64,000 nucleotides of DNA. Origin: Paracoccaceae bacterium (GTDB taxonomy: Bacteria; Pseudomonadota; Alphaproteobacteria; Rhodobacterales; Rhodobacteraceae). The notes beneath the pieces are model-generated. The model made no database searches. It saw nothing but the letters and a program-made list of their open reading frames with translations, and was not told the origin of the DNA. The stretch lies in NCBI GenBank assembly GCA_019454225.1, contig CP075370.1:1664001-1728000 (forward strand), in the 5' to 3' direction. Position numbers and translations under genes: made by a program. Shown here piece by piece: positions 24,432 through 32,780 of this stretch (its first letter is position 1; every line of letters begins with the position of its first letter).

Positions 24432-24457
24432 GCAGGCCGGTTTCCCCACCGGCCTGC
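24432..24457 (+). terminator. Hairpin after rpoH
   Basis: Perfect 10-base arms GCAGGCCGGT and ACCGGCCTGC with a six-base loop begin 8 bases after the rpoH stop. No T-run follows, so it may act as an RNA-stabilising 3' end or a weak terminator. Confidence 0.55.
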
Positions 24458-24496
24458 GACCGCTAACATGCCCCTGCATCAACAAGGGGCGTGATC

Positions 24497-25486
24497 ATGC
24501 AGACAATCCGCTGGGGCATTCTTGGCGCATCGAAATTCGCGCGCGACCATATGGCGCCCGCCATCCATGCCGCGCGCGGCGCCATGCTGGCCGCTGTTGC
24601 CACCTCCGACCCGGCCCGCGCCCTGCCCTTTGCCGAGCTTGCGCCGGGGCTGCGGGTGCTTGGGGATTATGACGCCCTGCTCGCGGACCCCGCGATCGAC
24701 GCGGTCTACATTCCGCTGCCCAACCACCTTCACGTCGAATGGACGCTGCGGGCGCTTGCCGCCGGAAAGCATGTGCTGACCGAAAAGCCGCTGGCCATGA
24801 CCGCCGCCGAATACGACACGGTGATCGCGGCGCGCGATGCCGCCGGACGGCTGGCCGCCGAGGCCTACATGATCGTGCATCACCCGCAGTGGCAGCGCGC
24901 CCGCGCGCTCATCGCCGATGGTGCCATCGGCCCCGTCCTGCATGTGGATGGCGCCTTCAGCTATGACAATCGCCACGATCTCGCGAATATCCGCAACCGG
25001 CCCGAAACCGGCGGCGGCGGCATCCGCGACATCGGTGTCTACACCTACGGCTCCGCCCGTTTCGCCACCGGCGCCGAACCCGAACCCGAAACCCTGCGCG
25101 CCCGCTGGGTGCTCGAAAACGGCGTCGATACCTGGGCCCAGGTCACGGGGCGCTTTTCAGGCAATGGCCACAGCTTCACCTATTCCGCCGTCACCTCGAT
25201 GCGCCTGTTCCCCCGGCAGGAAATGACCTTCCAGGGCGAGAGGGGTCTGCTGCGGCTGACCTGTCCGTTCAACGCCAACGTCTTCGGCGAGGCGCGGGTG
25301 GAACTCCACCGCCCCGGGCTGAGCGTCACGGCCGAACGCTTTCCCGGCGTCAACCACTATGTCCTTCAGGTCGAGGCATTTGGCGCATCCCTGCGTGACG
25401 GCGGGCCCTACGGCTGTCCGCTGGAATTCACCAGGGGCACGCAGGCGATGATCGACCGCGTGTTCGCCGTCGCTGCGCCCGCCTGA
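24497..25486 (+). CDS. Gfo/Idh/MocA family oxidoreductase
   Basis: 329 residues. An N-terminal Rossmann domain (WGILGASKFARDHMAPAI) leads to the family motif VLTEKPLAMT with the conserved Lys, and a C-terminal domain with GGGGIRDIGVYTYGSARF. It is an NAD(P)-dependent dehydrogenase or related enzyme acting on a sugar-like substrate. AAGGGG seven bases upstream supports the ATG at 24497. No sugar genes are adjacent, so the substrate is unknown. Confidence 0.9.
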   Translation: MQTIRWGILGASKFARDHMAPAIHAARGAMLAAVATSDPARALPFAELAPGLRVLGDYDALLADPAIDAVYIPLPNHLHVEWTLRALAAGKHVLTEKPLAMTAAEYDTVIAARDAAGRLAAEAYMIVHHPQWQRARALIADGAIGPVLHVDGAFSYDNRHDLANIRNRPETGGGGIRDIGVYTYGSARFATGAEPEPETLRARWVLENGVDTWAQVTGRFSGNGHSFTYSAVTSMRLFPRQEMTFQGERGLLRLTCPFNANVFGEARVELHRPGLSVTAERFPGVNHYVLQVEAFGASLRDGGPYGCPLEFTRGTQAMIDRVFAVAAPA

Positions 25487-25541
25487 ATCCGGCCGTTGTG
25501 TCAGTCGGGCTTGTCGGTGACTCGCTGCAGTCTGCACATTT

Positions 25542-25559
25542 TGTAAACCAAACTAGACA
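25542..25559. promoter_or_regulatory. CrtJ/PpsR-type operator, site 1
   Basis: TGT, 12 bases, ACA, the consensus spacing of CrtJ/PpsR sites. It lies 64 base pairs (centre to centre) from a second copy, upstream of the B12-binding regulator gene. Confidence 0.55.
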
Positions 25560-25560
25560 G

Positions 25561-25594
25561 ATTTCCGCCAAGTATTTCAAACAACGGCGGAAAT
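25561..25594. promoter_or_regulatory. Inverted repeat between the two PpsR-type sites
   Basis: Arms ATTTCCGCC (25561-25569) and GGCGGAAAT (25586-25594), perfect over nine bases, are separated by 16 A-rich bases. It could be a further operator or a DNA structure between two bound PpsR tetramers. No factor is known to me for this sequence. Confidence 0.5.
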
Positions 25595-25605
25595 TCTGCA
25601 TGATT

Positions 25606-25623
25606 TGTCCGTCTTGATTGACA
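25606..25623. promoter_or_regulatory. CrtJ/PpsR-type operator, site 2, overlapping a -35
   Basis: TGTC, 10 bases, GACA is an exact match to the extended CrtJ/PpsR consensus. Its right half is part of TTGACA (25618-25623), a perfect -35 hexamer. No clean -10 is seen at 17 bases; TAGGAT at 25636 is nearer. Binding here would be expected to repress. Confidence 0.62.
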
Positions 25624-25683
25624 CTTTCAAGATGCTAGGATCACGGGGCGGGAATCGTAACCTGTGGGCATGGGCGCGGACGG

Positions 25684-26529
25684 ATGAACAAGGACGACAG
25701 GCTGCTTCTCGATGCGCAGGCGTTCGAGCGTGCCAAGGGCCTGTTTGTCGCCCCGTCGCCGCGCCTGCCGGGCAAGGCGGTCGAGGCGCTGGCCTCCGAG
25801 GTTCTCGCCAGGCTGTCCAGTCGCGGCGGTGCCATCGACATATGGGCCGCCGCAGACAGCGCCAGCAGGATGGAAGGCCGGATCGAATCGCTCAGCCATG
25901 CGCTGCTCGCCCTCGACGATGCCGAGGCGACCGAGATCGTGATGCAGGCCCACACCGACGGCGTTCCGGTCGAAACGCTGTATCTCGGCCTTCTGGCCGA
26001 GGCCGCGCGCCGCCTTGGCCGCTGGTGGGAAGAGGACCGCATCACCTCGGTCGAGGTGGTGATCGGGGCAGGCCGGATCTATGCCATCATGCGCGGCCTG
26101 CGCCGTCTGTTCGGCCGGGGGCCATGGCGCGGAGAACGGTTCCGTGCGGTCTTTGCCAGCGTCCCCGGCGAGACGCATATCCTCGGCGTGGCGATGGCCG
26201 CCGATCTGCTGACGATGCACGGATGGGAAATCGACCTGCGCGCCGGGCTCGACCATGACCGCCTCGTGGCCGAGATCGGCAACGCCGACTATCCGATCAT
26301 CGGCCTTTCGGCGTCGTCCGGCCGGATGCTGTTCCCCTTGGCACGTCTGATCGTCGCGCTGCGCGTGTCGAACCCCGGGGCCTGGATCATGGCCTGCGGC
26401 GGCATCACCGATCTGGAACCCGACGTCGCGGCCCTGGTCGATGCCGACGCCGCCGCACGGGATGTGCCGGCCGCAGAACGGATGATGGAATCCTACGTCG
26501 CCCAGATGCAGGGCAGCGCCCAGCTTTAG
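25684..26529 (+). CDS. B12-binding domain regulator (PpaA/AerR/CarH-like sensory module)
   Basis: 281 residues. Residues about 70-145 form the helical cap of methionine-synthase-type B12 modules, with LGRWWEEDRITSVEVV. Residues about 152-250 are the Rossmann B12 domain, with GETHILG (His165 as possible cobalt or heme ligand), GLSASSGRML and IMACGG. No DNA-binding domain is evident, so it likely acts through a partner, as AerR/PpaA does with CrtJ/PpsR. Two PpsR-type sites upstream support such a link. It is not next to photosynthesis genes, so it may be a paralog rather than PpaA itself. Confidence 0.72.
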   Translation: MNKDDRLLLDAQAFERAKGLFVAPSPRLPGKAVEALASEVLARLSSRGGAIDIWAAADSASRMEGRIESLSHALLALDDAEATEIVMQAHTDGVPVETLYLGLLAEAARRLGRWWEEDRITSVEVVIGAGRIYAIMRGLRRLFGRGPWRGERFRAVFASVPGETHILGVAMAADLLTMHGWEIDLRAGLDHDRLVAEIGNADYPIIGLSASSGRMLFPLARLIVALRVSNPGAWIMACGGITDLEPDVAALVDADAAARDVPAAERMMESYVAQMQGSAQL

Positions 26530-26558
26530 CGGCGGGCTGCCGCGCGCGGTCACAATTC

Positions 26559-26635
26559 TTAACGGATGATGAACGGCGCAGTGTCAACTCATTGAAATCA
26601 TTGATATGGAAAGGGCGTCCCATCGTGGGACGCCC
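26559..26635 (-). repeat. Composite palindromic element, copy B
   Basis: On the minus strand a hairpin with 10-base arms (GGGCGTCCCA/TGGGACGCCC, 26613-26635) is followed after 17 bases by ATTTCAATGAGTTGAC (26598-26583). TTCA-N7-TTAA then lies at 26573-26559. Same parts and order as copy A. It fills the gap between two convergent genes. Confidence 0.8.
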
Positions 26636-26642
26636 CTGCCTT

Positions 26643-27050
26643 TCAGGTGTCCTCCATGCGGAAGGCCGCATCCACCGGCGGCCGGATCGCGTTCAGCAGC
26701 GCATTGGTCCGCGCGGCCTGCGCGACCACCCGGAACAGATCGGCCTGCTCCTCCGCCGTCATGCCCCTGGCGCGGGCCGCCGCCAGATGCGAATGCGTGC
26801 AGTAGTCGCAGGCATTCACGATGCTGACGGCGGCATAGATCATCTCCTTCACCTTCGGGTCGAGCGCCGAGGGCGTGGCCATCACCCCCTTCACGCCCGC
26901 CCAGGTCTCGGCCAGCAGCGCCGGGTCGAAGGCGAGGTATCGCCAGACATTGTTGACGAAGTCCGATCCCCGCGTGGCGCGGATATCATCGAACACCGCC
27001 TTCACCCGGGGGTCGGCCTCGGGATCGGCGGGCGGGGTCACGGTTGCCAA
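26643..27050 (-). CDS. Carboxymuconolactone decarboxylase / AhpD-like protein
   Basis: 135 residues, all helical. The redox motif CDYCTHSH gives Cys81, Cys84 and His88, as in AhpD-type peroxidase-reductase proteins. PKVKEMIYAAVSIVNACDYC is the typical core. A role in peroxide or thiol chemistry is likely, but no dedicated partner is adjacent. Its 3' end abuts hairpin copy B, eight bases away. Confidence 0.85.
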   Translation of the reverse strand: MATVTPPADPEADPRVKAVFDDIRATRGSDFVNNVWRYLAFDPALLAETWAGVKGVMATPSALDPKVKEMIYAAVSIVNACDYCTHSHLAAARARGMTAEEQADLFRVVAQAARTNALLNAIRPPVDAAFRMEDT

Positions 27051-27089
27051 GATGCGACTCCTTTCAGCCTGCGGGGACTGCTGCGCCGC

Positions 27090-27905
27090 TCAGGCCAGCG
27101 TGAAGATCCGCGCCGGGCCGCCGGTGCCCCCGGCATGTTTCGGCGCCCCCACCACCAGCGTGCCCCCCGTCGCGGGCACGGTCTCGAGGTTCGCCAGGCA
27201 CTCGATCCCCCAGCGGCCCGAGGGCAGCCAGGCATAGTGCGTGGCGAAGTCCGGGCTCGGCCCGTGATCCAGCGACAGCGTGTCCACCGCAATCCCCGCC
27301 GCGTCCGCCTCGATCAGCATCTGCGCCGCCTCGATGTGAAACCCGGGGAAGTGCATCTTGCCCTCGGCGTCGAGCCCCCGGAACCGCGCGTCGCGCAACA
27401 GCGGCCCCCAACCCGACAGCATCGCCACGCAGGCCCCCGCCGGCACCGGCCCGTGCGCCGCGATCCAGGCCGAAAGGTCGTCGGGCGTCACCTGCGCGTC
27501 GGCGTTCTCGGCCGCCTTCGCCCGGATATCGACCACGCAGAGCGGGCAGACCAGCCGTTCCGGCGGAATCGCATCCACCGACAGGCCGTCCGCCGAGAAA
27601 TGCAGCGGCGCGTCCATGTGGGTGCCGGTATGCTCGTTCACCCGGATTTCCTTGAGGTTGAACATGTGCTCGGCATAGTTGAACACCTGCGTCTCGAAGA
27701 ACTGCTGGTCGCCGAAGAAGGTCGGGAAATCGGTCGTCAGCGTGTGGGTCATGTCGGTGACGCTGCGCGCCGCCTGCGCCATGGCCGGCATCGGTATCAC
27801 CGATGCCGCCGCCGCCCCCGCCATTCCCGCCGCCCCGGCGCGCAGAAACCCGCGCCGCGACAGCATCCGTTCCTTCACGCTTTCGGTCACACAGGCATGG
27901 CACAT
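27090..27905 (-). CDS. Tat-exported cyclase-family hydrolase (kynurenine formamidase-like)
   Basis: 271 residues. A twin-arginine leader (SRRGFLRAGAAG at 16-27, core to about 44 ending AMAQA) sends it to the periplasm. The metal motif HTGTHMDAPLH (92-102) is that of the cyclase/formamidase family (HxGTHxDxPxH). The leader begins with an unusual MCHACV. Periplasmic members are common, but their substrates are unsettled. AGGGAG nine bases upstream fixes the start. Confidence 0.85.
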   Translation of the reverse strand: MCHACVTESVKERMLSRRGFLRAGAAGMAGAAAASVIPMPAMAQAARSVTDMTHTLTTDFPTFFGDQQFFETQVFNYAEHMFNLKEIRVNEHTGTHMDAPLHFSADGLSVDAIPPERLVCPLCVVDIRAKAAENADAQVTPDDLSAWIAAHGPVPAGACVAMLSGWGPLLRDARFRGLDAEGKMHFPGFHIEAAQMLIEADAAGIAVDTLSLDHGPSPDFATHYAWLPSGRWGIECLANLETVPATGGTLVVGAPKHAGGTGGPARIFTLA

Positions 27906-28100
27906 CGCCGGACACTCCCTGTTATGTTGTAACGCACTGATGCGGCAGTGATTTGCGCGCGGCGTCGGACACAGAGTGCGCCAGTTTTGAAGCCTGTCAA
28001 CCGTCAGGCGAATCCCGGACCGCGCGATCCTCGGCGGCCGACCGGCCCGGGCGCGCCGATGGCGCGGTCTTGCACTGCGCGCACCGGGCATCCGCGACGC

Positions 28101-29924
28101 TCAGCCTTCCATCGCCTCCAGTTCGTCGATGAAGCCCGCGATCATCGAAAGCCCCCGGTCCCAGAACGCCGGGTCCGACAGGTCAAGCCCGAAGGGCGCC
28201 AGCAATTCCCGGTGATGCTTCGACCCGCCGGCCTCGAGCATCGCGAAATACTTCGCCTCGAAGTCGGGAAGCCCCGATTCATAGGCCGCGTAGAGTGCGT
28301 TCACCAGGCCATCGCCGAAGGCATAGGCATAGACGTAGAAGGGCGAGTGGACGAAATGCGGGATATAGGCCCAGAAGGTCTCGTACCCGTCCATGAAGTC
28401 GAACGCATCCCCGAGGCTCTCGGCCTGCACGCTCATCCACAGCGCGTTGATGTCGTCAGGTGTCAGTTCCCCGGCCTTCCGTGCGGCATGCAACTTGCAT
28501 TCGAAGTCGTAGAAGGCGATCTGCCGCACCACCGTGTTGATCATGTCCTCGACCTTGCCCGCCAGCAGGATCTTGCGTTCGGCCGGGGTCGCGGCCTCGG
28601 ACAGGAGGCGGCGGAAGGTCAGCATCTCGCCGAACACGCTGGCGGTTTCCGCGAGAGTCAAAGGGGTTGCAGCCAGAAGCTCACCTTGCGCGGCGGCAAG
28701 CCGCTGATGCACCCCGTGGCCCAGTTCATGCGCCAGCGTCATCACGTCGCGCGGTTTGCCCAGGTAGTTCAGCATCACGTAGGGATGGACGGTGGTGACC
28801 GTCGGATGGGCGAAGGCCCCCGGCGCCTTGCCGGGCTTCACGCCGGCGTCGATCCAGCCGCGGGTAAAGAACGGCTCGGCCAGTTCCGCGAGGCGCGGGC
28901 TGAACGCCGCATAGGCGCTGCTGACCATGGCGCGGGCGGTGCCCCAGTCGACCAACCGGGGCGCTTCGAGCGGAAGGGGCGCGTTGCGGTCCCAGACCTG
29001 AAGGCGGTCAAGACCCATCCAGCGGGCCTTCAGCCGGTAGTAGCGGTGCGACAGGCGCGGATAGGCGGCCACCACGGCATCGCGCAGGGCCTGCACGACC
29101 TCGGGTTCCACATGGTTCGACAGATGGCGCCCGTGCTGCGGCGAGGGCATCTTGCGCCAGCGGTCGTGAATGTCCTTTTCCTTGGCCAGCGTGTTGTGGA
29201 CACGCGCGAACAGCTTGATGTTCCTGTCGAATTCGGTTGCCAATGCGCGCGCTGCGGCCTCGCGCCGGGTGCGGTCGGTGTCGGTCAGCAGGTTCAGCGT
29301 GGACTCGAGGTTCAGCCGTTCCTCCTCGCCCGCGACGGCAAAGGTCAGACCCGCCATCGTCTCGTCGAACAGCCGGTTCCAGGCCGCGGCGCCGACCGTC
29401 GACTGGTCGTGCAGGAAGCGTTCCAACTCGTCCGACAGCTGGTGCGGGCGCATCGCGCGCATGCGGTCGAACACCGGCTTGTAGCGGGCAAGGCCCGCGT
29501 CGGCGGCCAGAAGCGCGGCCAGATGGTCATCTTCCAGCCGGTTGAACTCCAGGCTGAAGAACACGAGCGCGGTGGTCGCCTCGGTCACCTTGTCCTGCGC
29601 GTCGGCGATGAACTTGGCGCGTTCGCTGTCCATGGTGTTCTGGTAATAGCGCAGCCCCGCATAGGACATGATGCGCCCTGCAAGGATGTCGATCGCCTCG
29701 TAGGACTCGACGCAGGCACGCAGCCCGGCCGCGTCAAGCGATGCGAGATTCCCCTCGTAAGATTTTGCAAAGGCGTCACAATCCGCAACAAGCCGGGTCA
29801 TGTCGGCGGCGAATTCCGGGGCGTCGGGCGCGGGATAGAGATCGCGCAGGTCCCATTCCGGCAGGTCGCCGAAGGCGCCGCCGCCGCTGGCGTCTGCATC
29901 GAACAGGGGCTGGATCGGGGACAT
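28101..29924 (-). CDS. pepF: M3 family oligoendopeptidase F
   Basis: 607 residues, typical of the M3B group. The zinc motif HELGH is at 399-403, and a long N-terminal helical region precedes it. DDINALWMSVQAESLGDAF and FVHSPFYVYAYAFGDGLVNALY are the conserved C-terminal substrate-cleft segments. It degrades short peptides in the cytoplasm. Complete. Confidence 0.95.
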   Translation of the reverse strand: MSPIQPLFDADASGGGAFGDLPEWDLRDLYPAPDAPEFAADMTRLVADCDAFAKSYEGNLASLDAAGLRACVESYEAIDILAGRIMSYAGLRYYQNTMDSERAKFIADAQDKVTEATTALVFFSLEFNRLEDDHLAALLAADAGLARYKPVFDRMRAMRPHQLSDELERFLHDQSTVGAAAWNRLFDETMAGLTFAVAGEEERLNLESTLNLLTDTDRTRREAAARALATEFDRNIKLFARVHNTLAKEKDIHDRWRKMPSPQHGRHLSNHVEPEVVQALRDAVVAAYPRLSHRYYRLKARWMGLDRLQVWDRNAPLPLEAPRLVDWGTARAMVSSAYAAFSPRLAELAEPFFTRGWIDAGVKPGKAPGAFAHPTVTTVHPYVMLNYLGKPRDVMTLAHELGHGVHQRLAAAQGELLAATPLTLAETASVFGEMLTFRRLLSEAATPAERKILLAGKVEDMINTVVRQIAFYDFECKLHAARKAGELTPDDINALWMSVQAESLGDAFDFMDGYETFWAYIPHFVHSPFYVYAYAFGDGLVNALYAAYESGLPDFEAKYFAMLEAGGSKHHRELLAPFGLDLSDPAFWDRGLSMIAGFIDELEAMEG

Positions 29925-29999
29925 GGGGCACCTCTTGCGTTTGGTTCCATCTAGGGGGGGTGGCGGCGGAACCGCAACCCTTGCGCCCCGCGGGCGGGG

Positions 30000-31601
30000 T
30001 CAATTTTCGCGGTGGGCGCGCAGCAGGCCGCGCAGGCTGTCGAGCGTGTCGATCTCGGCGACCGGCTTGTCGCGGCGCCAGCGGAGCATCCGGGGAAAGC
30101 GCAGGGCGATGCCGGACTTGTGGCGGGGGCTGTCCTGGATGCCCTCGAAGGCCAGTTCGAACACAAGATGTGGTGTCACCCGCCGCACAGGGCCGAAGCG
30201 TTCGAGGGTGTTGGCGCGAACCCAGGCCGTGATCTCGGCGAACTCGGCGTCGGTCAGGCCGGAATAGGCCTTGGTGAACGGCACGAAGGTGTCGCCGTCG
30301 CGCAGGCCGAAGGTGAAATCGGTGTAGAGCGTGGCACGGCGGCCATGGCCTGCCTGGGCATAAAGCATAACCGCGTCAACGGTGTAGGGGTCGATCTTCC
30401 ACTTCCACCAATCGCCACGGCGGCGGCCGGTGAAATAGGGCGACAGGGCGCGTTTCAGCATCAGCCCCTCGGCCTGCCGGTCGCGCGACCCGCGCCGGAG
30501 GGATGCCAGATCATCCCATGATTCAAAGGGGATGTCGGGCGATATCGAGACCGGCGCGGCGGCCGGCAGGGCGGCCAGCAGCGCGGTCAGGCGGGACCGG
30601 CGGGCATGGAAGGGGGTGGCGCGCAGGTCCGCGCCGGCATCCTCCAGCAGGTCATAAGCCAGGAAATGCACGGGAGTTTCGGCAAGCAACTGGCGGGAAA
30701 GGGTTTTTCGGCCGATCCGGCGTTGCAGCGCGGCGAAGGGCTGCGGCCGGGCGGCTGCCCGGTTCCAGGCCAGGATCTCGCCGTCGATCACGGTTCCATG
30801 GGGCAACATGCTGGAAAGAAGCGCGAATTCCGGAAACCGATCGGTCATCAGCTCTTCGCCCCGGGACCAGACGGCGAAGGCATCGGCACGCGCGACGATC
30901 TGGCCCCGGATGCCGTCCCACTTCCATTCGGCGGACCAGTCGGCGGGCGGCCCGAGGCTGTCGGGCGGATCCTCCAGGGGCGAGGCGAGGGCAAAGGGGT
31001 AGGGTCGCGTACCCCCAGATGTTGCGGTCGCATCGAGCAGTTGCGCCCAGGTGATGTGGTCGGGGTGCCAGTCACCCATCAGGCGATGGGCGATGTCGGC
31101 CTCGGCCCGGCCGGTGGCCATGGCCAGCGCCCGCGTCATCAGCCCCCGGCTGACACCCATGCGGAAACCGCCGGTCAGAAGCTTGATGAAGAGGAACCGC
31201 TCGGCGCCGCCAAGCCCGTCCCAGGCCCCGAGGATGGCCGCGCGGCGCGTCTCGACCGGCTGGCCGGTCAGCCCGATCAGGAATTGAATCCAGTGGGTTA
31301 GAGAATGATCCTCAGACCGGGACGGCGGCGGAAGCAGCAGCGTGATGGTCTCGGCCAGGTCGCCCGCGACGGCATAGCTTTCCTCCATCAGCCAGTCGGG
31401 AATGGCCGCGGCCTGCGCCGCCCAGAGGCGCAGTTCGGTGGCATTGACCGCCCGCTTTGGCCGCCGCCCCGACAGGAGCGCCGCACACCACAGGCGGTCG
31501 GATTCGGGGGCGGTGCGGAAATAGGCGGCCAGCGCCTCGGTCCGGGTGCCGGTGCGGGTGGTGCCGTCGAGGGCGGCAAAGAGCTTGGTAAACCGTTTCA
31601 T
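30000..31601 (-). CDS. ATP-dependent DNA ligase of the ligase-associated repair system
   Basis: 533 residues. An N-terminal DNA-binding helical domain (1-200) precedes the adenylation domain, with the nucleophile Lys227 in EWKWDGIRG. VIDGEILAW and EGLMLKR follow, and the OB domain has WWKWKIDPYTVDAVMLYAQAG. This architecture and the adjacent MBL exonuclease match the LigB-type 'ligase-associated' DNA damage set. The usual partner helicase (Lhr-like) and phosphoesterase PdeM are not in this window. The Met at 31601 was chosen; upstream in-frame sequence is Arg/Pro-rich. Confidence 0.92.
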   Translation of the reverse strand: MKRFTKLFAALDGTTRTGTRTEALAAYFRTAPESDRLWCAALLSGRRPKRAVNATELRLWAAQAAAIPDWLMEESYAVAGDLAETITLLLPPPSRSEDHSLTHWIQFLIGLTGQPVETRRAAILGAWDGLGGAERFLFIKLLTGGFRMGVSRGLMTRALAMATGRAEADIAHRLMGDWHPDHITWAQLLDATATSGGTRPYPFALASPLEDPPDSLGPPADWSAEWKWDGIRGQIVARADAFAVWSRGEELMTDRFPEFALLSSMLPHGTVIDGEILAWNRAAARPQPFAALQRRIGRKTLSRQLLAETPVHFLAYDLLEDAGADLRATPFHARRSRLTALLAALPAAAPVSISPDIPFESWDDLASLRRGSRDRQAEGLMLKRALSPYFTGRRRGDWWKWKIDPYTVDAVMLYAQAGHGRRATLYTDFTFGLRDGDTFVPFTKAYSGLTDAEFAEITAWVRANTLERFGPVRRVTPHLVFELAFEGIQDSPRHKSGIALRFPRMLRWRRDKPVAEIDTLDSLRGLLRAHREN

Positions 31602-31606
31602 AACGG

Positions 31607-31639
31607 TCTGGCACGCGTCTGGCATGCGTCTGGCATGCG
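31607..31639. repeat. Three 11-base tandem repeats between ligase and exonuclease
   Basis: TCTGGCACGCG then TCTGGCATGCG twice, head to tail, in the 67-base gap just upstream of the ligase start. It may arise by slippage, or may be a binding site or leader structure. Confidence 0.75.
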
Positions 31640-31668
31640 TCGGGACAGGAGGGCGGCCGCGACGCGCG

Positions 31669-32673
31669 TCATTCGAGGCCCTCGGGCTCTTCCCCGTCGC
31701 CGGACCAGCCGGTCTCGACCACCCGCGCGTCGCGGCCCTGTCCGGCCAGCCAGCGGCGGAACGGCGTGGTGTAGCCATGCGTCACGAACACGCGCTCGGC
31801 CCCCGTGGCGGCGATGGCGGCATTCAGGCCAGGCCAGTCCGCGTGGTCCGAGATGACGAAGCCGGTGGCCAGGCCCCGCCTGCGCCGGATGCCGCGCAGT
31901 GCCATCCACCCGCTTGCGAAGGCCTGCGCGACGGGGGCGCCCAGCCGGTCGGCCCAGGGCGTGTTCAGCGCCGAGGGCGGCGCCAGGACGAGCGCACCGG
32001 GCGGCACCGCTCCGGCGCGGGCGGGCAGGGTGGGCGGCAGCGCATAGCCCTGGGCGCGCAGGATCGCCGTCGGCCCCTCGACCGCGCCATGGGTATGGAT
32101 CGGCCCGAGCGCCGGCAGGGCCGCCATGATGCGCTGCGCCTTGCCAAGGCCATAGGCGCCGACCAGGCTGATCCGCCCCTCGGCGGCGTTGGCCGCCCAC
32201 CAGTCCGCGATGTCTTGCATCACCTGCGCCTGCGGGGCCCATCGGAAGATCGGCAGCCCGAAGGTGCATTCGCTGATGAAGGCATCGCAGCGCAGCGGCT
32301 CGAAGGGTTCCGACAGACCGTCGGCCTCGGTCTTGTAGTCGCCCGAGACCACCCAGACCTCGCCCCGGTGCTCGACGCGGATCTGCGCGGAGCCGGGCAC
32401 ATGGCCTGCCGGATGGAAGCTGACGGTGACATCGCCGATGCGCCGGGGTTCGGCCCATCCGATCGCCTCGGCGGCGATGTCGCCGAGGCGGTGACGGATC
32501 ACCGGCAGCGCCGCGCCCGTCGCCAGATAGCGTCCGTGGCCGGGGCGGGCGTGGTCGGAATGGCCGTGGGTGACAAGCGCGCGATCCACCGGGCGCCAGG
32601 GGTCGATGTGAAACCCCCCGGCGGGGCAGAAGATGCCGCGGTCGGTGAAGGTGAGGACGGGATCACGGGCCAT
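31669..32673 (-). CDS. Ligase-associated DNA damage response exonuclease (MBL fold)
   Basis: 334 residues of the metallo-beta-lactamase/beta-CASP group related to SNM1/Artemis. The metal motif THGHSDHA (His36, His38, Asp40, His41) is followed by HPAGHVPGSAQIRV, VSGDYKTE and a late ISDHADWPGL. It should trim DNA ends before ligation by the downstream ligase. The start at 32673 fits the family N-terminus (LTFTDRGIFCPAGGFHIDPW). Confidence 0.92.
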   Translation of the reverse strand: MARDPVLTFTDRGIFCPAGGFHIDPWRPVDRALVTHGHSDHARPGHGRYLATGAALPVIRHRLGDIAAEAIGWAEPRRIGDVTVSFHPAGHVPGSAQIRVEHRGEVWVVSGDYKTEADGLSEPFEPLRCDAFISECTFGLPIFRWAPQAQVMQDIADWWAANAAEGRISLVGAYGLGKAQRIMAALPALGPIHTHGAVEGPTAILRAQGYALPPTLPARAGAVPPGALVLAPPSALNTPWADRLGAPVAQAFASGWMALRGIRRRRGLATGFVISDHADWPGLNAAIAATGAERVFVTHGYTTPFRRWLAGQGRDARVVETGWSGDGEEPEGLE

Positions 32674-32780
32674 GCCCGATAGATAGCGCCCCCGCGCCCG
32701 GTGCAACATCCCGCTGTGGCGCAACAGCGGCGGGTGGGCGGTGGCTTGCCCCCGGCGCGATTCGCCGCCACCTTGGCGCC

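Noticed and set aside
31607-31639. 11-base repeats considered as a small CRISPR-like array
   Set aside because: The units are contiguous with no spacers and too short, so they are a simple tandem repeat.
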